In this document: in pieces, positions 1 through 8,610 of the stretch
Position numbering within the stretch: the stretch's first letter is position 1
How the letters are laid out: each line of letters opens with the position of its first letter
Position numbers and translations under genes: made by a program
Source: Gammaproteobacteria bacterium UBA5078
GTDB taxonomy: Bacteria; Pseudomonadota; Gammaproteobacteria; Pseudomonadales; Pseudohongiellaceae
DNA: 64,000 bases
Direction: 5' to 3'
Assembly: GCA_002416505.1 (NCBI GenBank)
Contig: DIAM01000004.1
Span: forward strand, 25,048 to 89,047
Notes under the pieces: model-generated
Seen by the model: the letters and a program-made list of their open reading frames with translations, nothing else
What the model was told of the DNA's origin: nothing
The model's database searches: none

Positions 1-83
1 ACTCGTCCCACGCTAGGGCTATCGCAATTCTATGCTACTTCGGGCCCCTGCATTGCTTCTAGGGGCTACACAAGGAACCCATC

Positions 84-218
84 ATGACACTACGAAATTA
101 TCTTATTCTGTGCGCCGCAGGCTCCGTCCTTACCGTGCTCGCCTTGCTGCTCTCACCGGGTCTCGGCGAGGCTATCGAGGGCGCCCTCATCGCCTTCCTC
201 TCCGCCAACGCCACTTAA
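84..218 (+). CDS. Small single-span membrane peptide (44 aa), hypothetical
   Basis: Short reading frame of 44 codons starting ATG after an AAGGA-like ribosome site about 7 bases upstream. The product starts MTLRNYLILC and has one hydrophobic stretch (about residues 6-24) followed by a short Gly/Ala/Leu-rich tail. No family recognised. The overlapping longer frames read as Arg-rich shadow protein, so this small frame is the more natural reading. It could be a small inner-membrane protein or a chance ORF; nothing around it suggests a role. Confidence 0.4.
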   Translation: MTLRNYLILCAAGSVLTVLALLLSPGLGEAIEGALIAFLSANAT

Positions 219-425
219 ACCATCACAACAGCTCGCTCTCGCGAGCATTGTCCGACGCAATCGCGAGTGGCTAATTTGAACGCATAGATGTAATCATCCC
301 GCGGCAAAGACAAGCATTCCATTATCGAGGGTCAAAGATAAGGCGGGCCTAGGGTGACAATCGCCTTAGCTTACGTTTAACTATGCTTTGACTCGCCCAA
401 GCCCCAATGAAAAGAGAGCGCAAAG

Positions 426-1730
426 ATGCCACAGAGACTTTCGAGTGCCCGCCTGCCACAGCAATCTGAATTAAGACAGCTGCTTACTTGCACGCTCTTG
501 GCCTTTGCCTTGTCGCTAAGCGCCGCTAGCCTTGCACAGACAACCGCTAGCCCAGAGTCTGTAGGCCTCTCAGCGGAGCGTCTCAGGCGCATCGATGAGG
601 TGATGAGCCGATATATGGACAACGACTATATAAGCGGCGCCATCACAGCGGTGGCCCGCCACGGCGAAACGGTGCATTTCTCTGCGCAGGGCTATATGGA
701 CCGGGAGAATGCGATCGACATGCGTGACGATGCCATTTTCCGCATGGCCTCTATGTCCAAGCCCGTCACCGGTGTCGCCATCTTGATGATGCTCGAAGAG
801 GGAAAATTACGGCTAGAGGACCCCGTCTCCAAGTTTATTCCCGAGTTTAGCAACACCACCGTGGCCATGCTCACGGACCCCAACGCGGAGGACTCGCGCG
901 ACCCGGACATCTACAAGACCCCGGCGCTAAGGCAGATCACCATTCGCGACCTGCTCACCCACACCTCCGGGCTCGCCTCGAGCGGCATCGCCTCGCGCAC
1001 CACGGCGCGGATGGCACCGCGCGATACCGCGGCAAACCTGGCTAGCTATATCCCAACGCTTGGCGCCGTGCCCCTAGACTTCCAGCCTGGAACGCGCTGG
1101 CAGTACAGCCTCCTCGCAGGCATAGAGACGCTGGGCCGGATAGTCGAGATCACCTCGGGCATGAGCTTCGATCAGTTCCTGCAGCAGCGTCTCTTCGGCC
1201 CCCTGCGCATGAATGACACGAGCTTCGTAGTGCCCGTCGACAAACTGCCTCGCCTCGTCACCCTGTACGAGCGCACGGAAGAAGAACAGCTGGTGCGCCA
1301 AGACGAAACACCCTCGTGGCTGGATACCGAGACTTTGTACTCCGGGGGCGGCGGCCTCTACTCCACCACCCAGGACTATATGCGTTTCGCGCAGATGCTG
1401 CTGAACCGTGGGGAACTAGATGGACAACGCATTCTGGGCACCCGCACTGTAGAGTTGATGGCCTCCAATCACGTCGGCGATCTTTACGGACCGGCGTCTA
1501 ATCGCGCCGAAGGCCTAGGCTTTGGCCTAACCGTGGAGGTCGTGTTGGACCCAGTACTAGCTAACACGCGAAGAGGCGCAGGCAGTTTCAGCTGGGGCGG
1601 CGCCTTCGGCACCTATTTCTGGGTGGACCCTTACAACGACCTAGTCGGCGTTATGATGATCCAGACGCCCAACGGCGACCTGCGCACCGACTTCATCAAC
1701 GCAGTGATTCAAGCGATCGTAGAAGATTGA
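426..1730 (+). CDS. Exported serine hydrolase, class C beta-lactamase/esterase family
   Basis: 434-residue exported member of the beta-lactamase-related (PF00144) family, which includes class C beta-lactamases, esterases and D-aminopeptidases. A signal peptide spans about residues 16-38, ending in LAQ. The nucleophile motif SxxK is Ser109-Met-Ser-Lys112, and an HTSGL segment lies at 179-183. The second catalytic motif, usually YxN, reads Tyr227-Ser-Leu, so the Asn is missing; many esterase-type members deviate here. The C-terminal GGAFGT stretch stands where a KTG-like motif would be. The ATG follows a GAGAG ribosome site. A lipoprotein gene follows 26 bases downstream. Beta-lactamase activity is unlikely; esterase or peptidase is more plausible. 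The substrate is unknown. Confidence 0.85.
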   Translation: MPQRLSSARLPQQSELRQLLTCTLLAFALSLSAASLAQTTASPESVGLSAERLRRIDEVMSRYMDNDYISGAITAVARHGETVHFSAQGYMDRENAIDMRDDAIFRMASMSKPVTGVAILMMLEEGKLRLEDPVSKFIPEFSNTTVAMLTDPNAEDSRDPDIYKTPALRQITIRDLLTHTSGLASSGIASRTTARMAPRDTAANLASYIPTLGAVPLDFQPGTRWQYSLLAGIETLGRIVEITSGMSFDQFLQQRLFGPLRMNDTSFVVPVDKLPRLVTLYERTEEEQLVRQDETPSWLDTETLYSGGGGLYSTTQDYMRFAQMLLNRGELDGQRILGTRTVELMASNHVGDLYGPASNRAEGLGFGLTVEVVLDPVLANTRRGAGSFSWGGAFGTYFWVDPYNDLVGVMMIQTPNGDLRTDFINAVIQAIVED

Positions 1731-1756
1731 TTTCGAAATAGTAGGAGCGCATTCGG

Positions 1757-2167
1757 GTGAGCAAGATTATGACGAAGACAAGATTTAGGAATATTTTCCT
1801 AGCGCTCCTACTGCTCGGCACGACGGCATGCTCGGAGCCTTTTCTGTACTTCTCTGGCGGACGCCTAGGCGGGGAAGAGGCCGCCCTCGTCGAGCTGCCA
1901 AGCTCTAGCGGCGTGCTGCAAATAGAGACGCTGCCGTCCGCACCCTATTCGGTCAATATTGGCTTTGTCCTACTCGACGGCAAACTCTATATCGACCCGG
2001 CGTTAGACCGCCAGTGGTATCAGAACACCCTCGTCGACCCAGCGGTTCGAGTTCGATTCGGTGGCAGCGACCTAGTTCACCCTATGATGACCGTTAGAGA
2101 GGAAGACCCGGAAGTCATTGCGCAGTTCGATCCCACGAGAATCGTCCTACGTCTCGAGCCCCGCTGA
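1757..2167 (+). CDS. Lipoprotein, possible split-barrel (PNPOx-like) fold
   Basis: 136-residue predicted lipoprotein. The hydrophobic leader ends in the lipobox LGTTAC with Cys25. A GTG start is chosen because a TAGGAG ribosome site sits 9 bases upstream; an in-frame ATG four codons later would be too far from it. The mature part has alternating beta-like segments (for example VNIGFVLLDGKLYIDP) that weakly recall F420/pyridoxamine-oxidase-like split barrels, but no cofactor motif is clear. It lies just downstream of the serine hydrolase on the same strand and may be co-transcribed. Function unknown. Confidence 0.7.
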   Translation: MSKIMTKTRFRNIFLALLLLGTTACSEPFLYFSGGRLGGEEAALVELPSSSGVLQIETLPSAPYSVNIGFVLLDGKLYIDPALDRQWYQNTLVDPAVRVRFGGSDLVHPMMTVREEDPEVIAQFDPTRIVLRLEPR

Positions 2168-2169
2168 GC

Positions 2170-3693
2170 TTATTTCAGAAGCAGGTCGAGTAGTTCGATA
2201 TTGCCTCTGTGTCGATCTCTAATCTTTTTCAGCTCGTCGAATATCTGCGCATTGCCGACACGCGGCAATATTTCGCTAATATTCTGTATTACCTCGTCCT
2301 GGTCATTCCTGATGTATTGCATGCGTGCGATGAAGCCATTAATCGCCATGCATTTTGCGAAATCACTTCCTATTGCACTAGTGGTCTGCTTTCCCAGCAT
2401 CTCTATACATTGCGCCAGTGCTTCGCAATTTTCCGTTGCATCGGAATGAATCCGCAGCAGTAGATCGTGCCTATAGCTGGTGCCCGCCTGGCCCATCGAG
2501 AATCCGCATACCTTGGCGACCGCGCGTTCGGCCTCTAACAGCTGCGCAATAAACCCAAAGAGTTCCTCGTCGTCACAGTGGCCGGAATAGTCTCCACTAA
2601 ACTGATCTGCCATGCAGGGGCTAGAGCTGACTTCGCTTACTGACTCGGGATCCGCGGTTGGCGCCTGGTCTGTTGCTAAACGCTGCAGGGACTGCACGGT
2701 TTCCTTGACCAAGCGCTGTACGCGCTGGGCAGCGCTGCACAGCTCTTTTATTTCGCCACAGGAGCGGCCCGCGTATAGAGCCATTTTCTCTAACTCTCCG
2801 CTAGCCCCTCTCAAGGGAGAATCTGTGGCAAAGAGAAACACAGGCTGGCCATCTTGCTCCCCTATCTTTACACGCTGCGCACTATCGCATTGCTCCGCCG
2901 TGCTGGTCTCGGTAACGCTATTGCGCAACACCCTTACCGGGGCATCGTCCGGCCAGTTTATATGGAATTTTGTCGTGTACAGCGTGTCATCGGCACTCGC
3001 CTCTAGCACGCGTTGCTTGTGATAACTGTGCGCATTGGACTCGAATGTTGCGAGGAACGCCGTGCCGCAACTCACCCCTTGGGCACCAAGCAGCATAGCG
3101 GCGGCGATGGCCTGGCCTGTGGCGATGCCCCCTGCCGCAACCACTGGAACTTTGCTGTTGCGGCATATTTCGGGCAATAGACTGTACACGCTCTGCGTCG
3201 CCCATACGTGCCCCCCGGCATCTACGCCCTGTACTATCAGAATATCGACACCGGCAGCTAGAGCCTTGTCTGCGTCGGCAACACTGCCTACCTGATGAAT
3301 GACTGTGATCCCTGCGCCCTTAAAGCGCTGCACGACCTCTGACTGCACATCCCAGAAGAGGCATACCGCCGTTACTTTCATCTCGATCAGTGTCGCGATC
3401 TGCTGCTCTAACAACTCGGGGGCAGTCGCGGCGGGCACTATGTTCACGGCAAAGGGCCTGGCACTAAGCGCACGATACTGCTCGATTTGCGCGCGTATGA
3501 ACTGCGCGCTCTCCCGCACCATTCCCATACAACCGAAGCCGCCCGCCTCGCTGACCGCGGCAGCGAGTTCTGCGCGAGCCACCCCGCCCATGCCCGCACA
3601 GATAATAGGGTATTGACAGCCGAGCATAGCGACCAATGGCGTATGCAAGGAAAGGGGTACAGCAATAGGGGTAGAAGAGTCGGAGACGAGCAT
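2170..3693 (-). CDS. Nitronate monooxygenase-like flavoenzyme with C-terminal helical domain
   Basis: 507 residues. Residues about 15-330 are a flavin-dependent TIM barrel of the nitronate monooxygenase / 2-nitropropane dioxygenase family. The hallmark GVDAGGH lies at 156-162 (family catalytic His = His162), a phosphate-binding VAAGGIATG at 185-193, and GTAFLAT at 210-216. This family oxidises alkyl nitronates; close relatives include enoyl-ACP reductase FabK. Family members are usually 320-380 residues. Here about 150 extra residues (355-507) form an all-helical segment with many Glu/His/Asp residues, resembling a ferritin-like four-helix unit. No strong ribosome site precedes the start. The stop lies 3 bases from the convergent lipoprotein gene. 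Confidence 0.8.
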   Translation of the reverse strand: MLVSDSSTPIAVPLSLHTPLVAMLGCQYPIICAGMGGVARAELAAAVSEAGGFGCMGMVRESAQFIRAQIEQYRALSARPFAVNIVPAATAPELLEQQIATLIEMKVTAVCLFWDVQSEVVQRFKGAGITVIHQVGSVADADKALAAGVDILIVQGVDAGGHVWATQSVYSLLPEICRNSKVPVVAAGGIATGQAIAAAMLLGAQGVSCGTAFLATFESNAHSYHKQRVLEASADDTLYTTKFHINWPDDAPVRVLRNSVTETSTAEQCDSAQRVKIGEQDGQPVFLFATDSPLRGASGELEKMALYAGRSCGEIKELCSAAQRVQRLVKETVQSLQRLATDQAPTADPESVSEVSSSPCMADQFSGDYSGHCDDEELFGFIAQLLEAERAVAKVCGFSMGQAGTSYRHDLLLRIHSDATENCEALAQCIEMLGKQTTSAIGSDFAKCMAINGFIARMQYIRNDQDEVIQNISEILPRVGNAQIFDELKKIRDRHRGNIELLDLLLK

Positions 3694-3900
3694 AGGCAGT
3701 GAACCGCGAGATCAGTTGCAAAATTGCGAATAGAGTATTGAGTCTTGCACGCAATCGTAAACTGATTCTTTGAACTTAGGAATTGGCAATGGGCTTAACA
3801 CCTTGCTTCAAGCGAGTCATTTTACCCGCCGCCTTTTTAATAGCGCCCCCTATGAACCTTCGCCAAGTCGTGACGGACTGTTATTTCTTGTGACATCGCA

Positions 3901-3929
3901 TTGACAGCAGACCTGTACACACTCATATT
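3901..3929 (+). promoter_or_regulatory. Candidate sigma-70 promoter of the marR gene
   Basis: A perfect TTGACA (3901-3906) is followed after 17 bases by CATATT (3924-3929), a 4/6 match to the -10 box. It lies about 28 bases before the TTG start of the MarR-family gene. Prediction from sequence only. Confidence 0.45.
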
Positions 3930-3956
3930 GCGTGCATATACACCTATTCCCGGTTT

Positions 3957-4391
3957 TTGACTTTGAGCGCACTCGAAATTCCTTGCTATTCATTCACCGC
4001 GCGACATGCCAGTCGGCATCTTACGCAGTTCTATGAGCACATGATGAGTAGCAGCGGCATTCATATTCAGCAGTTCACCATTCTGGCGCTCATCGAACAC
4101 AAAGGGCCACTGACGATTATCGAGCTTGCCCAAGAGTTGGCGATGGATAGAACGACTCTGGCTCGCAGCCTTAGCCCTATCGAAAGAGATGGCTATATCT
4201 CGATAAGCAGCGGGAAGGAAGATCGCCGCAATAGGATCATTTCAATCACGACTCACGGCAAACAGAAACTGGAGATTGCCCTCAAATTGTGGCGAAAGGC
4301 ACAGGCCGAGTTCGAGTCTCGCTTCGGAGTCGAAAGGGCTGCGAAGCTACGAGAAGAATTGCGGGCCGCGGCAGATGCCGTAGCCTCTTAG
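3957..4391 (+). CDS. MarR-family transcriptional regulator
   Basis: 144-residue winged-helix regulator of the MarR family. The N-terminal dimerisation helix is followed by the helix-turn-helix (about residues 57-80, ELAQELAMDRTTLARSLSPI) and the wing with the typical D-R-R-N basic turn (KEDRRNRIISIT). The length is normal for the family. A TTG start fits the family N-terminus and lies behind a good promoter. A TonB-dependent receptor begins 44 bases downstream on the same strand, so the two are probably co-transcribed and the regulator may control the receptor in response to a small ligand. The ligand is unknown. Confidence 0.85.
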   Translation: MTLSALEIPCYSFTARHASRHLTQFYEHMMSSSGIHIQQFTILALIEHKGPLTIIELAQELAMDRTTLARSLSPIERDGYISISSGKEDRRNRIISITTHGKQKLEIALKLWRKAQAEFESRFGVERAAKLREELRAAADAVAS

Positions 4392-4435
4392 GGTTTCATT
4401 TTTATCACTATAAAACAATAAATCGGTATAACAGC

Positions 4436-6562
4436 ATGCATAAAAAAGTCTTCAGACCTCTGTCTCTTCTCTGTATTTCAATTCTCTCTGCACAGGTCTT
4501 TGCGCAAAGCTCGGAAGAGAATTCTAACGTCACTTATCCTAGCGCCTATTTCGCTGAATACGCACCGATTACGGTGAACGACATGCTCAATAGAATTCCT
4601 GGCATCAACCTTGTACTCACGAATAGCAGCTCCAGCTCCTCTTCCGATCGCGGCCTGGGTTCTTCTGCGCAGATTCTGATCGATGGCAAGCGCCTGGCTG
4701 GAAAGTCTAACGAGGCTAGTAGTCAGCTCGACAGAATCGCCGCAAATGAAGTGGACTACATCGAGATCATCAGGGGCAGCTCCAGCGACCTTGACGTGCA
4801 GAACAGCGGCCAGTTAGTGAATATCGTACTGCGAGAGTCTCTATCGCGCTCGAATGTCTCCACCGAAGTGAACGCAACCCATTTCGCCGATGGGACCATG
4901 GAGCCAGGTGGCTCACTTGCCTGGAGCGGGCAATCGGGAAAACTGACCTATTTGCTCAGCGGCACTGTCGTATCGGCCTACGAGCATACCGAGAGTTTCG
5001 AGCACAGCATTAACGGTGATCTCTCTCCCAATGACACCGTCGCCTTCGATCGCTATAAAGAGCAGACCAACTACTCGATTAACTCCAACATCTCTTACGC
5101 CCTGACCGAGCGCGACCGCATAGCGTTCAACGTGCTTTACAACGAGAGCAACCCTCCCACGGAATTGTTTCGGGTCGTGACCAATCTTAACGGCCCCACC
5201 CCTGTGGCGAGCTATGAGAGAGAAGATATTCCCGCGACCTCTGACAACTGGGAATTCGGTGGCGATTACGAACACAGCTTTGCCGGCGGCAGTCGCTTCA
5301 AGGCGCTGTTCATCGTCAACGAAAAGAACACCGATACACTGCGCGAGCGTTTCGTCTCGACCTCTCTCGGTGGAGCGGAGACTAAGAATCTGTTCCTCTC
5401 CACTCTGAGTAGCTATAGCGAACGCATCGCGCGTAGCTCTTACACGATGAGCCTAGGCGACGGCCAAGGCCTGGAACTCGGGATCGAGGCCGCGCAAACC
5501 ACACAGGAATCAGCTCTCAAGCAAGGCGTGCTGCGCGCCACGGCAGGCGACCCCGCCTTTGGTGGTCTCACACCGGTAGCGTTGCCCAACGCCAACTCCA
5601 CAGTAGAGGAGATCCGCTACGAGCCCTTCGCGATTCACAACTGGCAGCTGTCCCCCCGCTTGTCACTAGAGAGCTCCGTTATCGCCGAGTTCTCCGAGAT
5701 AGAGCAAAACGCGGACGGCCACATCAAGCGCGACTTTCAGTATCTGAAACCGAAGCTGGATATGCGTTTCAACATCAGCGGCTCCCTGCAATTGCGTACA
5801 TCACTGGAACGCAATGTCTCACAGCTTAGTTTCGCCGACTTCTCCCGCGCCACCAATGAGCGTGATGATGATCAGGATACGGTCGCTGGTAATACTCAGC
5901 TTGAGCCCGAAGAGAGTCTGCGCGGCGAAGTTACACTGGACTATCGTCTTCCGAATGACGGCGGCGCACTCAATGTGAAATATTTCCACTACGAGTACGA
6001 CAATAAGATCGGCAAGGTGGATATCTCCACCCCAACTGTTGTGCAGTCCACCAATGGCAATGTCGGCTCTGCCGCCGCCTACGGATTTACCCTCAACGGC
6101 AGCGTAAAGCTAGGCATGCTAGGTCTTCCACAGGCACTGCTGACCGCAGCGGCCACGATTCAGGAATCAGAGTTTCATAACGACCCGCTGATTAGGTCTG
6201 AGCATGGTTTCGCACCCTATGACAGGGGTAATTACCGCGTTAGCTACCGGCACGACTTGCCCCAGTACCAAATGAACTACGGCATGACCTATATTGGCCG
6301 CTGGCAGGGTGGGCGTATCCTCTACGACGTGGACAATCGCTACAACCTAGCACTCGCCCATGACCTGACCTTCTATGTCGAGAAACTCGGTTTCGCCGGC
6401 CTTACCTATCGCTTCGAGGCCGCCAACTTGACCGACCATGAGACCTGCCCTAAGCGTGTTCGTTACGATGGCAATATCCTCAACGAGATCGCCAAGGAAT
6501 ATGAGTTTACCTGCTCCACCACCGGACGACGCTTTGCGTTTAAAGTGCGGGGAAATTTCTAA
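4436..6562 (+). CDS. TonB-dependent outer-membrane receptor
   Basis: 708 residues. It starts at ATG 4436 (MHKKVFRPLS) with a signal peptide ending VFAQ; a longer frame runs back into marR and is not used. The plug domain (about residues 30-140) has DMLNRIPGI, ILIDGKR and IEIIRGSSSDLDV motifs typical of TonB-dependent receptors. The remainder is a beta-barrel ending in a terminal Phe (KVRGNF). A Ser-rich linker (about residues 62-69) interrupts the plug between the RIPG and LIDGKR motifs. It is clearly paralogous to the receptor at 51523-53697. The substrate is not deducible; no siderophore or cobalamin genes flank it. Confidence 0.9.
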   Translation: MHKKVFRPLSLLCISILSAQVFAQSSEENSNVTYPSAYFAEYAPITVNDMLNRIPGINLVLTNSSSSSSSDRGLGSSAQILIDGKRLAGKSNEASSQLDRIAANEVDYIEIIRGSSSDLDVQNSGQLVNIVLRESLSRSNVSTEVNATHFADGTMEPGGSLAWSGQSGKLTYLLSGTVVSAYEHTESFEHSINGDLSPNDTVAFDRYKEQTNYSINSNISYALTERDRIAFNVLYNESNPPTELFRVVTNLNGPTPVASYEREDIPATSDNWEFGGDYEHSFAGGSRFKALFIVNEKNTDTLRERFVSTSLGGAETKNLFLSTLSSYSERIARSSYTMSLGDGQGLELGIEAAQTTQESALKQGVLRATAGDPAFGGLTPVALPNANSTVEEIRYEPFAIHNWQLSPRLSLESSVIAEFSEIEQNADGHIKRDFQYLKPKLDMRFNISGSLQLRTSLERNVSQLSFADFSRATNERDDDQDTVAGNTQLEPEESLRGEVTLDYRLPNDGGALNVKYFHYEYDNKIGKVDISTPTVVQSTNGNVGSAAAYGFTLNGSVKLGMLGLPQALLTAAATIQESEFHNDPLIRSEHGFAPYDRGNYRVSYRHDLPQYQMNYGMTYIGRWQGGRILYDVDNRYNLALAHDLTFYVEKLGFAGLTYRFEAANLTDHETCPKRVRYDGNILNEIAKEYEFTCSTTGRRFAFKVRGNF

Positions 6563-6576
6563 GGGTGAAATATTAT

Positions 6577-6601
6577 CGCCCCAGCCTATTGGGCTGGGGC
6601 G
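6577..6601 (+). terminator. Hairpin after the TonB-dependent receptor
   Basis: Perfect 10-bp inverted repeat CGCCCCAGCC / GGCTGGGGCG with a 5-base loop, starting 14 bases after the stop codon. No T-run follows, so it may act as a weak terminator or as an mRNA-stabilising stem. Confidence 0.5.
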
Positions 6602-6915
6602 AACTCATTCAAGTTAAAATCTAATCGATCGAACGATAATAAGACAGTCTGCAGCGCCAAGTAGCAATCTCTCAATTCCTGTTAACTCCTCCTACGCTCG
6701 GTCCTCGAAGCCGTCACCTATCCTATTCCGTAGCGCTATTCACTCGGCCAATCGGAAGCTAGCAAGTGTGTGGCTTATAGCGGCAGATTGTCCTATCATC
6801 CCGAACTCCCTTAAATTAGTTCCAAATGAGTTTCAGCAGCCTCTATATCGCGTTCGCGCCCAATTGGCACTAACTTTTGGACTGATCCTGACCAATGTCC
6901 ACTTAAGGTAGATAC
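6602..6915. other. Intergenic region with no gene seen
   Basis: About 310 bases between the receptor hairpin and the channel-like gene. No plausible reading frame, tRNA or repeat was seen. It presumably holds the promoter of the downstream gene, whose ATG has an AAGGTAG ribosome site. Confidence 0.5.
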
Positions 6916-8124
6916 ATGAATCACACACTCTGGTGGAAAAGATCGGCGCTACTCACCCTCGCTCTGGCTGGCCTACTAATTATTCTATGGGTTCAGATGA
7001 ACCAATATCAACCGGAGAGTCAGCTTACTAGCAAGGCTGCCGTCGATGAATTTCTAGTTGAGAATTGGGTTGAGAAACATCCCCAGCAGAACGCGGACAG
7101 TTTCGTCGAGCTAAAGACGGGGATATTCATTCAATCCCTGCATTTCCTCGATTCAAGCCAGGTGCATGTCACAGGTTATATATGGCAGAAATATGCAAAC
7201 ACTCCCGAGCACATTGAGATTAAGAACGGCATCGGCATGGATAGAGCGGGCTTTATACTGCCGGAACAAGTCGATCAAACCACCCCGACTGAGATCTATA
7301 GAAAACGTTTCCTCTTAGGAAAAGAGGTCTGCGAGAACGTCATAAGAGGCTGCCAAGAGAGCCAGGCATGGGATGAGGAATTGATTGGCTGGTATTTCGA
7401 AGCCTCACTAAGACAACCCTTTGACTACGTTAATTATCCGTTTGACCATAAGACGGTCTGGGTGCGCATGTGGGCAAATGACTTTTCGAATAATATCGTG
7501 CTAGTCCCCGATTTCGACTCATACGATGCCACGGGGCTAAACGATATTTTCGGCATAGAGAACGATATTGTGCTTGGCACTTGGGATAGAGAAGACACAT
7601 TCTTCGACTATTACCTGTCCAGCTATACCACTAATTTCGGGATTCAAAACTATATCGGTAGCAATGGATTTCCCGAGCTACGCTATAATTTTGTAGTTAA
7701 ACGCAAATTCGCTAGCGCATTTATTGTCTATTTGCTGCCCCTATTCCTCGTATCCATTCTGCTTTTCTCGGCGCTGCTGACCGTTACCGCAGAAGAGGAC
7801 ACCTCGAGCCGACATGGCTTCAGCACATCGGACTTTATCGCGGCCGCATCGGCGCTGTTCTTTGTCGTCATGCTCGCCCATATTCAACTGCGGCAGGAGG
7901 TAGGCGGCACGAACATCGTCTATATCGAATATTTCTATATCTTGATGTACGCAATCCTAGTGCTGGCAACGGCGAATACCTACCTATTCTCCGCGCAGGC
8001 GGCAAGTAAAGCGAAGTGGCTTAGCACAATTCATGACAACGATGGACTGATCCCCAAGCTAGCCTATTGGCCGGTTGTGTTGAGCAGCCTAGTCATTATT
8101 ACCTTGCTGCAAATTTTCGCTTGA
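6916..8124 (+). CDS. Four-helix membrane protein resembling a prokaryotic pentameric ligand-gated ion channel
   Basis: 402 residues. An N-terminal hydrophobic leader or anchor (10-27) is followed by an extracytoplasmic beta-rich domain (about 60-260) and four membrane helices (about 265-289, 305-323, 336-358, 384-401). The order of landmarks matches Cys-loop/GLIC-type channels: a beta1-beta2 stretch (VELKTGIFIQSLHF, then VTGYIWQKY), a YPFD motif at 174-177, a basic pre-M1 segment (KRKF) and M1 with a conserved-looking Pro (YLLPLFL), and a short TNIVYIEYF entry into M3. Prokaryotic members lack the Cys loop, as here; the only extracellular Cys pair is 139/146. I infer a divergent channel-fold protein. 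It could instead be a non-conducting sensor of the same fold. Confidence 0.5.
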   Translation: MNHTLWWKRSALLTLALAGLLIILWVQMNQYQPESQLTSKAAVDEFLVENWVEKHPQQNADSFVELKTGIFIQSLHFLDSSQVHVTGYIWQKYANTPEHIEIKNGIGMDRAGFILPEQVDQTTPTEIYRKRFLLGKEVCENVIRGCQESQAWDEELIGWYFEASLRQPFDYVNYPFDHKTVWVRMWANDFSNNIVLVPDFDSYDATGLNDIFGIENDIVLGTWDREDTFFDYYLSSYTTNFGIQNYIGSNGFPELRYNFVVKRKFASAFIVYLLPLFLVSILLFSALLTVTAEEDTSSRHGFSTSDFIAAASALFFVVMLAHIQLRQEVGGTNIVYIEYFYILMYAILVLATANTYLFSAQAASKAKWLSTIHDNDGLIPKLAYWPVVLSSLVIITLLQIFA

Positions 8125-8231
8125 TGGTGAAGGCGCACTGCGCCATTGCGGCTTTGCATTGATCCCATTGTTGGCCCGATACGTAGTTACATTACAAACT
8201 CGATGACTAGAGAAAAATAGGGAAGGTCGCG

Positions 8232-8609
8232 ATGGTGTTAGGCAAAGCCGTTCTAGGAATATCCGCACTGGCATTCATAGGCTACGGCCTACTTAGCCTT
8301 TTATCGCCGGCAATCCCTGCGGGGTTCGCCGGTCTACAAATGAGTAATGGCGACGCATTCGCAGAGGTCGGCGCGATGTATGGCGGCCTGCAAACCGGGA
8401 TAGGACTGTTCTGTGCCCTGGCCTTGCTCAAACCAGAGTTCTACCGTTCGGGTCTGCTGCTTCTCGTTCTCGCCATTGGCGCCCTCACACTCGCACGCCT
8501 TGTCTCCATATTCGCGGCGCCGGATCCTGTGAGTATTTACAGCTACGGAGCATTCGCATACGAGGTTGCCACAACCCTAGCCGCACTAACGGCACTACTA
8601 AAAAAATAA
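8232..8609 (+). CDS. DUF4345-like small membrane protein
   Basis: 125 residues with four predicted membrane helices (about 5-25, 50-70, 76-97, 103-122). The pattern of FIGYGLLSLLSP at the N-terminus and a Gly/Ala-rich second helix resembles DUF4345-type proteins of unknown function. A GGAAGG ribosome site precedes the ATG. Its stop is followed one base later by the next membrane-protein gene, so they form a pair. Confidence 0.7.
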   Translation: MVLGKAVLGISALAFIGYGLLSLLSPAIPAGFAGLQMSNGDAFAEVGAMYGGLQTGIGLFCALALLKPEFYRSGLLLLVLAIGALTLARLVSIFAAPDPVSIYSYGAFAYEVATTLAALTALLKK

Positions 8610-8610
8610 T

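Noticed and set aside
32..274. 80-codon frame at the window start
   Set aside because: Arg/His/Leu-rich shadow product; a 44-codon frame in another phase has a better ribosome site and a natural membrane-helix product.
426..1730. Class C beta-lactamase conferring resistance
   Set aside because: The YxN and KTG-type motifs are not canonical, so the protein is better called a serine hydrolase or esterase-like enzyme.
4289..4435. Upstream extension of the first TonB-dependent receptor into the MarR gene
   Set aside because: The extension has no signal-peptide logic; the Met at 4436 starts a normal leader.
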